64,000 bases of DNA from Microbispora sp. NBC_01189 (GCF_036010665.1 NZ_CP108581.1:6257501-6321500); one strand, 5' to 3'. Numbered from the stretch's first letter, positions 8,919 to 18,271 are shown. Translations and numbers: made by a program. Notes: generated from the letters alone by a model not told the origin.

Positions 8919-9724
8919 GGTCGCGGGCGCTGGTCGCGGGCTGCGTCCTGCTGGGCGGGGTGGTCGCGATCGCGCTGGTCTCGGCGCTGTGGACGCCGTA
9001 CGACCCGGGCGACACGTCGGGCGGCAGGCTGGAGCCGCCGGGCCCGGAGCACTGGCTGGGCACCGACCGGCTGGGGCGGGACCTGCTCACCCAGCTCATG
9101 ATCGGCGCCCGGGTGGCACTGTCGATCGGAGCGGGGGCGGTGGCCCTCGGCGGAGCGCTCGGCCTGCTGGCCGGGCTCGCGGCCGGTTTCGCCGTACGGT
9201 GGCTGGACGACGTGATGGCGGTGGCGCTGGACATCCTGATCGCCTTCCCGACGCTGCTGCTGGCGATGCTGGTGGTCGCGGCGAGGCGGGGATCGCTGCT
9301 GTCCGCCGTGACCGCCATCGGGCTGGCCATGACCGCCGTGGTGGCGAGACCGGCCAGGCAGCAGGTGAAGCGGGTGCTGGCGCAGGACTACGTGACGGCG
9401 GCCCGCACCTCGGGCACGTCCTGGCCGGGGATCGTCGCCGGGCACGTGCTGCCCAACATCTGGCCCGCGCTCGCCGTGAACCTCGCCCTCCAGCTGGGCC
9501 GGGCCGTCCTGGCCGAGGCCGGCCTGTCCTACCTGGGGCTCGGCCCGCCGCCGCCGAACGCCTCCTGGGGACACATGCTGCGGGAGGCCCAGGCGACGGT
9601 GCTGGTCGCCCCCGGCGGCATCGTCGCCCCGGGACTGCTGCTCGTGCTCCTGGTGATCGGCGCCAACCTGGTGGCCGACGGCGTCCGCGAGGTCGCCGAC
9701 CCGCTGCTGCGGGGGCGCTGGTGA
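8915..9724 (+). CDS. Peptide ABC importer permease 2 (DppC/OppC type)
   Basis: This 269-aa partner permease starts at GTG 8915, which overlaps the upstream TGA. The conserved EHWLGTDRLGRDLLTQLMIGA lies about residues 40-60, as in DppC. The EAA loop is DYVTAARTSGTSWPGIVAGHVLPN, and LAEAGLSYLGLGPPPPNASWG near residue 205 is a strong family signature. Its end overlaps the start of the first ATPase gene by four bases. Confidence 0.94.
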   Translation: MRSRALVAGCVLLGGVVAIALVSALWTPYDPGDTSGGRLEPPGPEHWLGTDRLGRDLLTQLMIGARVALSIGAGAVALGGALGLLAGLAAGFAVRWLDDVMAVALDILIAFPTLLLAMLVVAARRGSLLSAVTAIGLAMTAVVARPARQQVKRVLAQDYVTAARTSGTSWPGIVAGHVLPNIWPALAVNLALQLGRAVLAEAGLSYLGLGPPPPNASWGHMLREAQATVLVAPGGIVAPGLLLVLLVIGANLVADGVREVADPLLRGRW

Positions 9725-10518
9725 GACTGCTCGAAGCCGAGAATCTCACGGTGCGCACGGCGGACGGCCGCGAACTGCTGCACGACCTGTCCTTCCGCCT
9801 GGCCCGGGGAGACCGGCTCGGGCTGATCGGGGAGTCCGGCGCGGGCAAGTCCCTGACCGTGCTGGCGGTCGCCGGCCTGCTGCCGGCCGGCATGGCCGCC
9901 TCGGGCCGGGTCCTCCTGGACGGCGAGCCGATCCTCGGCGCGCCCGAGCGGGTGCTGAACACGGTCAGGGGCCGCGGGATCGCCGTCGTCTTCCAGGACC
10001 CGCTCGCCGCCCTGGACCCCCTGATGCGGGTCGGCGCACAGGTCGCCGAGCCGCTGCGACGCCACCGCGGCCTGCGCGGGGCCGCGGCGCGGCGCGCGGT
10101 CATCGAGGCGCTGGCGGAGGTGCGGCTGAGCGACCCGGACCGCATCGCCCGGTCCTATCCCCACGAGATCTCCGGCGGCCAGCGCCAGCGGGTGGCGACG
10201 GCCATGGCGCTGGCCTGCGATCCGGCGTTCCTGATCGCCGACGAGCCCACGGCCGCGCTGGACGGCACGGTCCAGGCGGAGATGCTCGCGCTGCTGGACC
10301 GGCTGGTGGCGGCTCGCGGCATGGGGCTGCTGTTCGTCGGCCACGATCTGGCCGTGGTGGCGCGGATCAGCCACCGGATCCTGGTGCTGGAGGGGGGCAG
10401 GGCGGTGGAGGAGGGCGCGGTCGGGGACGTGCTGGGGGCGCCGTCGCACCCGCACACCCAGGACCTCGTGTCGGCCGCCCGGCGGCTGCACGGAGCGCTG
10501 GAACGGATGCTGCCGTGA
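9721..10518 (+). CDS. Peptide ABC importer ATPase 1 (DppD/OppD type)
   Basis: This is a 265-aa nucleotide-binding subunit starting at GTG 9721. Walker A is GESGAGKS (about residues 38-45), the Q-loop region VVFQDPLAALDPLMRVG is typical of OppD, the signature is ISGGQRQRVATAMALA and Walker B is FLIADEPTAALD. It lacks the long C-terminal cysteine-rich tail seen in many OppD proteins, although the last 30 residues hold the usual HPHTQDLVSAARRL motif. It is coupled to the second ATPase by a GTGA overlap. Confidence 0.93.
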   Translation: MRLLEAENLTVRTADGRELLHDLSFRLARGDRLGLIGESGAGKSLTVLAVAGLLPAGMAASGRVLLDGEPILGAPERVLNTVRGRGIAVVFQDPLAALDPLMRVGAQVAEPLRRHRGLRGAAARRAVIEALAEVRLSDPDRIARSYPHEISGGQRQRVATAMALACDPAFLIADEPTAALDGTVQAEMLALLDRLVAARGMGLLFVGHDLAVVARISHRILVLEGGRAVEEGAVGDVLGAPSHPHTQDLVSAARRLHGALERMLP

Positions 10519-11333
10519 CGTCGCCACCGCCGCCACCACCACCGTCGCCGGCGCCTCCGATCCTCGGCGTACGCGACCTGGGCTTCGCCTACCGGCGTGG
10601 TCCCGCCGTGCTCGGCGACGTCTCCTTCGAGGTCACCGCGGGCCGCGGGCTGGCTCTGGTGGGGGAGTCGGGAGCGGGCAAGACCACGCTGGTCCGCCTC
10701 ATGCTGGGGCTGCTGCGGCCCCGCACGGGGCAGGTGCTCCTCGACGGCCTGCCGTTGCGCGGACGGATGCGGGCGCTGCGCCACGCGGTGCAGCCCGTCT
10801 TCCAGGACCCGTACTCCTCGCTGGACCCACGCCGGCGGGTGGACCGGATCGTCGGCGAGCCCCTGCGCTCGCTCGGCGTCGCCCGCGGCGCGGCGGCGAC
10901 GGCCATGGTCGAGGAGGCGCTGCGCACGGTGGGACTGCCTCCGGACGCCGCCCGCCGCTATCCCCACGAGTTCTCCGGGGGGCAGCGGCAGCGGATAGCG
11001 ATAGCGCGGGCGATAGCGGCCTCCCCCCGGGTGCTGCTGGCCGACGAGCCGGTCAGCGCCCTGGACACCGCCACCCGGCTCAGGCTCCTCGATCTGCTCG
11101 CCGACCTGCGGGAGAACAGGCGGTTGACCGTGGTGCTGGTCTCCCACGACCTGGCCGTCGTGGCCGCGCTGTGCGAGGAGACCGTGGTCCTCGACCGGGG
11201 GAGGGTGGTCGAGCGCGGAGCCACCGCCGAGGTGCTCGGATCGCCGCGTCATCCCTGCACACGGCGCCTTGTGGCCGCGGTGCCACGGCTCCCGGGAGCA
11301 CAGGGCCGCCCGGGAACCCGCCCTGACCTGTGA
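10515..11333 (+). CDS. Peptide ABC importer ATPase 2 (DppF/OppF type)
   Basis: This 272-aa nucleotide-binding subunit starts at GTG 10515 with a short proline-rich lead (residues 1-15). Walker A is GESGAGKT, the Q-loop QPVFQDPYSSLDPRRRV is diagnostic of OppF/DppF, the signature is FSGGQRQRIAIARAI and Walker B is VLLADEPVSALD. The C-terminal HPCTRRLVAAVPRLPGA matches the oligopeptide transporter tail. It is the last gene of the importer operon, and a small peptide gene starts 86 bp downstream. Confidence 0.93.
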   Translation: MTSPPPPPPPSPAPPILGVRDLGFAYRRGPAVLGDVSFEVTAGRGLALVGESGAGKTTLVRLMLGLLRPRTGQVLLDGLPLRGRMRALRHAVQPVFQDPYSSLDPRRRVDRIVGEPLRSLGVARGAAATAMVEEALRTVGLPPDAARRYPHEFSGGQRQRIAIARAIAASPRVLLADEPVSALDTATRLRLLDLLADLRENRRLTVVLVSHDLAVVAALCEETVVLDRGRVVERGATAEVLGSPRHPCTRRLVAAVPRLPGAQGRPGTRPDL

Positions 11334-11419
11334 AAAGCCGATCCAATAACGGACGGATGGCGGCCTTTCCTACCGTGAAGGCGTCGGACAGAGTTCCCAG
11401 CCAATGTGAGAGGTAAGAG

Positions 11420-11587
11420 ATGAAGAACACCCTGCTGTCGCGCCTCGGCCGGATCGTCGGAGCCATGGTCGTCACGTTCGCGTTCGTGGCCTTCCCGCTC
11501 AGCGGAGGCGCCGCCGCCGGTGCCGTCATTGACGCCAAGCCGGTCTACGAGGTGCCCGCCACGAAGCTCTGCTGCGGGTTTCCGTGA
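11420..11587 (+). CDS. Small secreted peptide with C-terminal CCGFP
   Basis: I recognise no family. The 55-aa product starts at an ATG behind GAGAGGTAAGAG. It has a textbook signal peptide: a basic N-terminus (MKNTLLSRLGRIVG), a hydrophobic core AMVVTFAFVAFPL and an Ala-rich cleavage region SGGAAAGA. That leaves a mature segment of about 20 residues ending in two adjacent cysteines, KLCCGFP. It lies between a complete oligopeptide importer and two TPR/NB-ARC regulators. A secreted signalling or precursor peptide re-imported by that system is plausible but unproven. It could also be a leader peptide or a chance frame; the good ribosome-binding site and signal architecture argue against chance. 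Confidence 0.6.
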   Translation: MKNTLLSRLGRIVGAMVVTFAFVAFPLSGGAAAGAVIDAKPVYEVPATKLCCGFP

Positions 11588-12137
11588 TCTGGGAGCCCCG
11601 TTAACAGGGCGTGAATTCTTGTTGTCGGCTGGAAATCGAATCGTGTGATTCTCACTAGGTCCGGTCGCGCTCACAGTGGAGCGGGATCGGTTGGGGGTAG
11701 GGCGACTTTCCCGATCTGGGACGGTCGAAGCTGACGCGGTCTGCCGCTCTGGACGGATCGTCAGCCGAAAGTACGCGCACTCTGGGAGATCAGCCCTTGA
11801 CGGGTGGTGCCCGGTCGAAGCAGCCGAGGGGGGCGGCCTCGCCGGGTGCCACGGGGGTGCTCGGCGTGTGGCAAGGGGGGACACGAACGGCATGGTCTCG
11901 TGCCGCACGCCGAGTGGGTGCGGCGGCCGTCGGGCCGCCATATGTCCTATACATTTGTCTTATGCGTTTTCATCTGGAAAGAGACTTTACGGGACACCCA
12001 GCATCACAGTGACTGAAAGTCGTTGAGAACGGCTCAGCTGTCGAGGTTCGGACGTAGCACACACGATTGGGATGGATTAATCTCTCGGTCAGGTTCTCTG
12101 GCATGGGGGAGCTACGCCAGCTCAACAGGAGATGTGG
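11588..12137 (+). other. 550-bp intergenic region before SARP gene
   Basis: No convincing gene is seen on either strand. Several overlapping open frames at 11676-12026 lack codon bias and similarity. The last 200 bases are clearly more AT-rich than the flanks (for example the stretch around 11941-12000) and probably hold the promoter of the SARP regulator. Confidence 0.5.
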
Positions 12138-15100
12138 GTGGACTTCCGGATCCTGGGCCCACTTGAGGTCGTTCTCACTGACCGAAGGCTGGAGCTGGGG
12201 GGAGCCAGACAGCAGACGGTCCTCGCCGCGCTGCTCCTGGAGGCGGGCCGCACGGTCACCGTCTCCCGCCTCACGGAGACCATCTACGACGACGCCCCTC
12301 CGCCGACCGCCAAAGCCCAGATCCAGATCTGCGTCTCGGCTCTGCGGCGCCTGTTCGGCAACTGCGGCAGGCCCGACATCATCGCGACGCAGTCCAACGG
12401 CTATGCGGTGCGCATCGCTGACGAGGGCCTCGACCTCGGCCGGTTCGAGCACCTCCTGCGCCGGGCCAAGCAGGCCCGGGCGGAGAACCGCGCCGAGGAC
12501 GCGGTGGCCCATTACCGCGACGCGCTCGCCCTGTGGCGGGGCCCCGCCCTGGAGGGCATCGAGAGCAGGGTGGTCCAGGCGGCCGCGATGCGCCTGGACG
12601 AGGACCGCGTCGCGGCCAACGAGGACTGCGTCGACCTGCAGTTCGACCTCGGCCACCACCACGAGCTGGTCGGCGAGCTGACCGCGCTGGTGGCGCAGTA
12701 TCCGCTCCGCGAACGGCTGCGGGGACAGCTCATGCTGGCCCTCTACCGCTCCGGCCGGCAGGCCGAGGCCCTGCAGGCCTACAACCAGGCCAGGCGCGTG
12801 ATGATCGAGGAGCTGGGGATCGAGCCGCACGAGCGGCTCCAGCGGCTCCAGCACGCGATCCTCACCTCGGACCCCGAGCTGAACCCGCCCGCGACCGCCG
12901 TGCGGGTGAGCACGCCTCCGCCACCCCCTCCGCCGGTCGCCGTGCCCCGGCTGCTGCCGACCGACATCGCCGACTTCAGCGGCCGGTCCAAACTGGTGGA
13001 CGAGATCATGGAACGGCTGGTGGGCTCCGGCGGCGGTCCCGGCAGATACGCCGTGCCCATCGTCGCGCTGTCCGGCAAGCCCGGCATCGGCAAGAGCACC
13101 ATGGCGGTGCACGTGGCGCACCGGGTCGTCGAGCACTATCCGGACGGCCAGCTCTACGCCAACCTCCACGGCGGCTCCTCCCGGTCGGTCGCCGCCATCA
13201 GGGTGCTGGAACGCTTCCTGCGGGCGCTCGGCGTGACCGGCTCCTCCGTCCCGGACGGTCTGGAGGAGCGGGCCGAGCTCTACCGCATGCTGCTCGCCGA
13301 CAAGAAGGTGCTGATCGTCCTGGACGACGTCGGCACCGAGGGCCAGGTCCTGCCGCTGCTGCCCGGCAGCCCCAACGCGGCGGTCGTCCTCAGCAGCAGG
13401 AGCCGCCTGGCCGGACTGTCGGGCGCCGTCCACGTCGAGGTCGACGTCTTCGACTCGGCGCAGTCGCTCGACCTGCTGTCCCGCATCGCCGGGGCCGAGC
13501 GCGTGCAGTCCGAGCCCGCCTTCTCGGTGGCCCTGGCCGAGCTCTGCGGCCACCTGCCGCTGGCCCTGCGCATCGCGGGCGCCCGGCTGGCCGCCCGCCC
13601 CCACTGGAGTATCGAGCAGCTCGTGGAGCGGCTGGCGGACGAGACCCGGCGGCTCGACGAGCTCAAGCACGGCGAGATGGCGATCAGGGCGAGCATCTCC
13701 CTGACGTACGAGAGCGTGAGCGGCGACGCGAGGCGGCTGTTCCGGCGGCTGGCCATCCTGGACTGCGACATCATCACCGCCTGGCTCGGCTCGGCCCTGC
13801 TCGACCGGCCCGTCGCGGAGGCGCAGGACCTGCTGGACGACCTCGCCGACGCCCAGCTGCTGGAGACGACCGGCACCGGCCGGGGCGTCAACGTCCACTA
13901 CCGCTTCCACGACCTCATCAGGGTCTTCGCCCGCGAGCGCCTGGCCGCCGAGGAGCCCATCGCCGAGCGCAGCGCGGCCCTGGGCCGGATGCTCGGCGGC
14001 CTGCTGACCCTCGTCGACGCGGCCAGGCGGAAGGAGCTGGAGGACCGCCTCCTGATCCCGCCCCCGGCGTGGTCGCTGCCCGAGGCCCTGGTCGACCGGC
14101 TGGTGGAGCACCCGCTGACCTGGTTCGAACGAGAACGGTCCATTCTCGTCTCGGGCATCAGGCAGGCGGCGCAGGCCGGTCTGTCGGAGGTCTGCTGGGG
14201 GCTGGCGCTCGGTGCCGCCACCTTCTTCCTGTCGCGGTTCTACCTGGACGACTGGCGTGAGGCGCAGCAGCTCGCGATGGCCGCCGTGCAGCAGGCGGGG
14301 GACATGGCCGGGCAGGCCGCCATGTTGTACGTCAACGGGGCGCTGGCCTCCAACGAGCGCAGGTTCGACGACGCGCGCCGCGACTACCTGGCGGCGATCC
14401 AGCTGTTCACCGAGCTGGACGACCAGCGCTCCCTCGCCACCGCGCTGGCCAACCTCGGCTATCTCCACCTGGTCACCGGACAGCTCGACGCCGCGGCCGA
14501 GCGGTGTCGGCAGGCGCTCGACCTCTCGCGGCGCCACGGCACGCCGAGCAACACCAGCAACGTGCTCTGCCACCTCGCGCAGATCCGGCTGTTGTTCTCC
14601 GACCCCGAGGGCGCCGAGGCCCTGCTGTCGGACGCGATGGAACTGGCGGGTGGCGTCAGCGGACGGCAGAAGGCCTACATCCAGGTCAGGCTGGGCTACA
14701 CCTATCTGGAGCTGGGCCGGTACGCGGCGGCGCTCACGATTGTGGAGGCGGCGCTCGCCGTCTACCAGAAGATCGGCGACCCCATGGGGGAGTCGTACGC
14801 CCTGATCTGCACGGGCCTGGCGAAGCTGCGGCTCGGCGCCAGGGCCGAGGCGAGCGGCACGCTGCGGCACGCCCTGATGCTGGCCACCACCACCGACGAC
14901 CGGCTCAGCAGGGGCCGGGTGCTGGCCGCACTGGCCGAGCTCGCCCTCGCCGAGGGCGACTCCGCCGGCGCGGTCACCGCCGCCGAGCAGGCGCTCGACC
15001 TGCTCGCCGGCGTGCCGCTGGACGAGGTCAACGCGCTCAAGCTGCTCCGGGACGCGCACCGGGCGCGGGGCGACGACGCGTCGGCTGTGGAGGCCGTCGC

Positions 15101-15197
15101 CCGCATCCTGGCCGTCGCGGCGAAGCTGGGCCCGGAGGTGGCCGAGCGGCTGCGGGTCGTGCTGGCGACACCCACACATCGGGCCGGTCTGTCCTAA
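12138..15197 (+). CDS. SARP-type regulator with NB-ARC and TPR domains (AfsR-like)
   Basis: This 1019-aa transcriptional activator has, in order, an OmpR-like DNA-binding winged helix (about residues 15-90), a BTAD domain (95-245, ending RRVMIEELGIEPHERLQRLQ), an NB-ARC/STAND ATPase with P-loop GKPGIGKST from about residue 313 and LIVLDDV as Walker B, a winged-helix region, and C-terminal TPRs (about 690-1000). I chose GTG 12138 rather than ATG 12132 because AGGAG ends at 12131, correctly spaced only for the GTG, and because the tandem paralogue starts with the same FRILGPLEV. It probably controls the neighbouring biosynthetic genes, with the ATPase/TPR part sensing an unknown ligand or partner. 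Confidence 0.93.
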   Translation: MDFRILGPLEVVLTDRRLELGGARQQTVLAALLLEAGRTVTVSRLTETIYDDAPPPTAKAQIQICVSALRRLFGNCGRPDIIATQSNGYAVRIADEGLDLGRFEHLLRRAKQARAENRAEDAVAHYRDALALWRGPALEGIESRVVQAAAMRLDEDRVAANEDCVDLQFDLGHHHELVGELTALVAQYPLRERLRGQLMLALYRSGRQAEALQAYNQARRVMIEELGIEPHERLQRLQHAILTSDPELNPPATAVRVSTPPPPPPPVAVPRLLPTDIADFSGRSKLVDEIMERLVGSGGGPGRYAVPIVALSGKPGIGKSTMAVHVAHRVVEHYPDGQLYANLHGGSSRSVAAIRVLERFLRALGVTGSSVPDGLEERAELYRMLLADKKVLIVLDDVGTEGQVLPLLPGSPNAAVVLSSRSRLAGLSGAVHVEVDVFDSAQSLDLLSRIAGAERVQSEPAFSVALAELCGHLPLALRIAGARLAARPHWSIEQLVERLADETRRLDELKHGEMAIRASISLTYESVSGDARRLFRRLAILDCDIITAWLGSALLDRPVAEAQDLLDDLADAQLLETTGTGRGVNVHYRFHDLIRVFARERLAAEEPIAERSAALGRMLGGLLTLVDAARRKELEDRLLIPPPAWSLPEALVDRLVEHPLTWFERERSILVSGIRQAAQAGLSEVCWGLALGAATFFLSRFYLDDWREAQQLAMAAVQQAGDMAGQAAMLYVNGALASNERRFDDARRDYLAAIQLFTELDDQRSLATALANLGYLHLVTGQLDAAAERCRQALDLSRRHGTPSNTSNVLCHLAQIRLLFSDPEGAEALLSDAMELAGGVSGRQKAYIQVRLGYTYLELGRYAAALTIVEAALAVYQKIGDPMGESYALICTGLAKLRLGARAEASGTLRHALMLATTTDDRLSRGRVLAALAELALAEGDSAGAVTAAEQALDLLAGVPLDEVNALKLLRDAHRARGDDASAVEAVARILAVAAKLGPEVAERLRVVLATPTHRAGLS

Positions 15198-15357
15198 GGC
15201 GGCCGCTGCCGGGACTGCCAACCTGTTGGAATCCCCATCGGTTGGGTCATAGGATCAGTCCGCAACGGTAATCTTCTCGTCCATCCCCATCAACATGTGA
15301 AACCGATCATCCTTGTGGGCCCGGAGGACGGGCCCGATAAGTGCAAGGAGTCATGCG

Positions 15358-17859
15358 GTGAAGTTTCGCATTCTCGGGCCTCTGGAAGTCATGGACGGCG
15401 CGCATCGCGTGGACCTGGGCAGCACGAGACAGCAGACGGCCCTCGCCGTGCTCCTGCTGGATCACAGCAGGGGCACGTCCATCGGCAGGCTCATCGAGGC
15501 GGTCTACGACGACAACCCGCCCACGACCTGCCGCTCACAGGTGCAGATATGTATCTCGGCCCTGCGCCGGGTCTTCGCCCAGCACGGCCGGCCCAACCTG
15601 ATCTCCACTCACTCCCAGGGGTACGCGATCGAGATCGGGGACGACGAACTCGACTCCGACCGCTTCGGAACCCTGGTCCTGACGGCCCGGCGGGCGGCCT
15701 CGGCCGGCGCGGCCTCGGCCGCCGTCGGGCACTACCGCGAGGCGCTCGCCCTGTGGCGGGGCCACGCACTGGAGGGGATCGACGGCAGGCTGATCCGGGC
15801 GGCCGCCCGCCGCCTCACCGAGGACCGGATCGCCGCCCACGAGAACTGCATCGAGCTGGAGCTCTCCCTGGGACGGCACCAAGAGGTGATAGCCGAGCTG
15901 ACGGAACTGGTGGAGCGGTATCCGCTGCGCGAGCAGCTGCGCGGCCAGCTGATGACCGCCCTCCACCAGTCGGGACGGCAGCCCGAGGCCCTGCACGTCT
16001 ACCGTGAGGGCAGGCGGATCCTCGTCGAGGAGCTGGGGATCGAGCCGAACGAGCGGCTGCGGCGGCTCGAACACGCGATCCGGGTCTCCGTCGAGACGGG
16101 GCGGCCGGCGCCGGCGCCACCGGTGAGCGCCGCCGTGACGACGGCGCCCCGGGCCGGAGCCCCGCGGATGCTGCCGGCCGGCATCGCCGACTTCACCGGC
16201 CGCGCCCCGCAGGTCGACGCCGTACGCCGCCTCGTCACGCCGTCACCGGCGGAACGGGCGTCGTCCGCCGTGCCGATCGCGGTCATCACCGGCAAGCCGG
16301 GCGTCGGAAAGAGCACCCTCGCCGTCCACACCGCCCACACCGTCGCCGGGCGGTTCCCGGACGGGCAGCTGTTCGCCGCCCTCCACGGAGGGGCGGCCCG
16401 CCCGGTGCACCCCTTCGACGTGCTCGGCCGGTTCCTGCGGGCGCTCGGCGTCCCGGGCGGCGCCGTACCGGAGACGCTGGACGAGCGGGCCGAGATGTAC
16501 CGCGGCCTGCTGGCCGGCCGCACGGTGCTGGTGGTGCTCGACGACGCGGCCGGTGAGAGCCAGGTGGTGCCGTTGCTGCCGGGCAGCTCCGGCTGCTCGG
16601 TCATCGTCACCAGCCGCGGCAGGCTGACCGGCCTGCCCGGCGCGCGGAACGTCGAGGTGGAGACCTTCGACCCGGACCAGTCGATGCGGCTGCTCGCCCA
16701 CATCGCGGGAGAGGACCGGGTGCGGTCGGATCCGGCGTCGGCCCGGGCCCTCACCGAGCTCTGCGGCCGGCTGCCGCTCGCGTTGCGCATCGCCGGATCA
16801 CGTCTCTCCGCGCATCCGCACTGGAGCATCGAGCATCTGGCGGGGCGGCTGCAGGACGAGACCCGGCGGCTGGACGAGCTCAGGCACGGCGAGATGGGCA
16901 TGCGGGCCAGCATCGCGGTCGCCTACGAGAGCACCGGCGACCTGGCCCGCACGCTGTTTCGCCGGCTCGCCATCCTCGACTTCCAGCCGTTCCCCTCGTG
17001 GGTCAGCGCCGCGTTGCTGGACCGGCCGCTGTACGAGACCCAGGACCTGATGGACGACCTGGCCGACGCCCAGCTCGTCGAGATCACCGGCACGGGGAGG
17101 GGTGCGCAGAGCCGGTACCGCTTCCACGACCTCATCCGGGTCTTCGCCAGGGAGCGCCTGGCCGCCGAGGAACCCGCCGCCGAGCGCGGCGCCGCGCTGG
17201 CCAGGGTGCTGAGCTGCCTGCTCCACCTCGCGCGGGACGCGCACCGCGAGCAGTACGGCGACGACTACGCGGGCCTCCACAGCGGAGCCGCTCGCTGGCC
17301 GCTGCCCGACACGCTGGTCCGCCGGCTCGTCCAGCAGCCGCTCCCGTGGTACGAACGCGAACGGCTGACGCTGGTGTCCGGGATCCGTCAGGCCGCCCAG
17401 GCCGGTCTCGCCGACCTGTCCTGGGACCTGGCCATCTGCGCCGCGCCCTTCTTCGAGTCCGGGGTCTACTTCGACGACTGGCGCGACATGAACATTCTGG
17501 CTCTGACGGCCGCCCGCCAGGCCGGGGACCGCAGGGGACAGGCGGTCATGCACTACTCGACGGGCCTGCTGTCGGCCGCCGAGCAGCGCTACGCCGACGC
17601 CCGCGGCAGCCTCGACACCGCGCTGGAGTTGTTCCGGCAGACCGGCGACGACCAGGGCGTGGCCCTCGCCAGCCGCCGCATCGGCCTGCTGGAGCGCGAG
17701 TCGGGCCGCTCCGACGAGGCCGGCGCGCGCCGCGTGGTGGCGAGCCGTCTCGACGAGGAGAAGGCGCAGCCACCCGGCCGGCGCTCCCCCCGGCCGGCCC
17801 GCGGCCGTCCGGCCTCCGGGCCTCCGCCGCGGACCGTTGAGACCCCCGTGCGCAAATGA
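15358..17859 (+). CDS. SARP-type regulator with NB-ARC domain, short TPR region
   Basis: This 833-aa tandem paralogue of the preceding gene has a DNA-binding domain (VKFRILGPLEV start), BTAD, and NB-ARC with P-loop GKPGVGKST at about residue 312. GTG 15358 follows AAGGAG at 15345-15350. The two proteins align closely through the NB-ARC and the following region (for example HYRFHDLIRVFARERLAAEE versus RYRFHDLIRVFARERLAAEE). Here the protein stops after about one TPR and ends in a basic, proline-rich tail (about residues 790-833). Roughly 180-250 residues of TPRs present in the first copy are missing. It may be a naturally shortened form or a truncation. A strong terminator follows. Confidence 0.92.
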   Translation: MKFRILGPLEVMDGAHRVDLGSTRQQTALAVLLLDHSRGTSIGRLIEAVYDDNPPTTCRSQVQICISALRRVFAQHGRPNLISTHSQGYAIEIGDDELDSDRFGTLVLTARRAASAGAASAAVGHYREALALWRGHALEGIDGRLIRAAARRLTEDRIAAHENCIELELSLGRHQEVIAELTELVERYPLREQLRGQLMTALHQSGRQPEALHVYREGRRILVEELGIEPNERLRRLEHAIRVSVETGRPAPAPPVSAAVTTAPRAGAPRMLPAGIADFTGRAPQVDAVRRLVTPSPAERASSAVPIAVITGKPGVGKSTLAVHTAHTVAGRFPDGQLFAALHGGAARPVHPFDVLGRFLRALGVPGGAVPETLDERAEMYRGLLAGRTVLVVLDDAAGESQVVPLLPGSSGCSVIVTSRGRLTGLPGARNVEVETFDPDQSMRLLAHIAGEDRVRSDPASARALTELCGRLPLALRIAGSRLSAHPHWSIEHLAGRLQDETRRLDELRHGEMGMRASIAVAYESTGDLARTLFRRLAILDFQPFPSWVSAALLDRPLYETQDLMDDLADAQLVEITGTGRGAQSRYRFHDLIRVFARERLAAEEPAAERGAALARVLSCLLHLARDAHREQYGDDYAGLHSGAARWPLPDTLVRRLVQQPLPWYERERLTLVSGIRQAAQAGLADLSWDLAICAAPFFESGVYFDDWRDMNILALTAARQAGDRRGQAVMHYSTGLLSAAEQRYADARGSLDTALELFRQTGDDQGVALASRRIGLLERESGRSDEAGARRVVASRLDEEKAQPPGRRSPRPARGRPASGPPPRTVETPVRK

Positions 17860-17889
17860 GCCGCCGCCCGTGGGTGAGCCGGGCAGACG

Positions 17890-17929
17890 AATGGAGCCGT
17901 CGGGTCGATTCCCGACGGCTCCATTTTCG
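17890..17929 (+). terminator. Rho-independent terminator after SARP pair
   Basis: A perfect 14-bp stem (ATGGAGCCGTCGGG at 17891-17904 with CCCGACGGCTCCAT at 17911-17924) has a six-base loop and is followed by a short T-run and CGTTCG. It is one of the clearest terminators in the window. Confidence 0.88.
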
Positions 17930-18271
17930 TTCGTGCGACTCGTTCGTCTCTCATCGCTGGATTCACGGTTTCCGCGGCTGTCGCGTACTCAGAGGCGTCA
18001 CCTCTCATGAGGCTCACAAATCGTTCAAACTTGCGCTTTCGCTGATATCACTATAAAAGTCTCGGAAGACGTGTTGACACCCCTAGGCACCCTTGTCCGG
18101 GTGGCCTCGGCCCGGTGGTTCGTCACCCGTGCACTGCGCCGCGCCCCCGATAGAGCGGCGAAGGCGAACCGATAGCCGGCGCTGCGAGGCTGTGCGGAAG
18201 CGACCCGGAAAACGTCACCGGAGACTTCGAGATCGGTCCCCAGGGTCCGATAGACAGGTGTGAGCTGAGAG
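17930..18271 (+). other. Intergenic region upstream of HIUase-like gene
   Basis: This 340-bp stretch has no gene. It contains a TATAAA box at about 18053-18058 that could be the -10 of the downstream operon, and the repeated element at 18079-18101. The part from 18111 to 18271 shows nothing recognisable apart from a weak purine-rich stretch before the ATG. Confidence 0.45.
18079..18101 (+). repeat. Copy 1 of a 23-bp intergenic repeat
   Basis: The 23 bases centred on CCTAGG are identical, in the same orientation, to 32091-32113. Similarity extends over roughly 65-70 bp: both are preceded by a TCAC...TAAAAG-like box and a GTG about 6-9 bases upstream, and followed by GG-GGCC-CGG. It lies 170 bp before the HIUase-like gene. 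Its function is unknown; a protein-binding site or a structured leader is possible. Confidence 0.75.

Noticed and set aside
11676..12026. Overlapping frames in all three plus-strand phases
   Set aside because: No similarity, signal or codon bias, and they end just before the SARP gene in an AT-rich promoter-like region.
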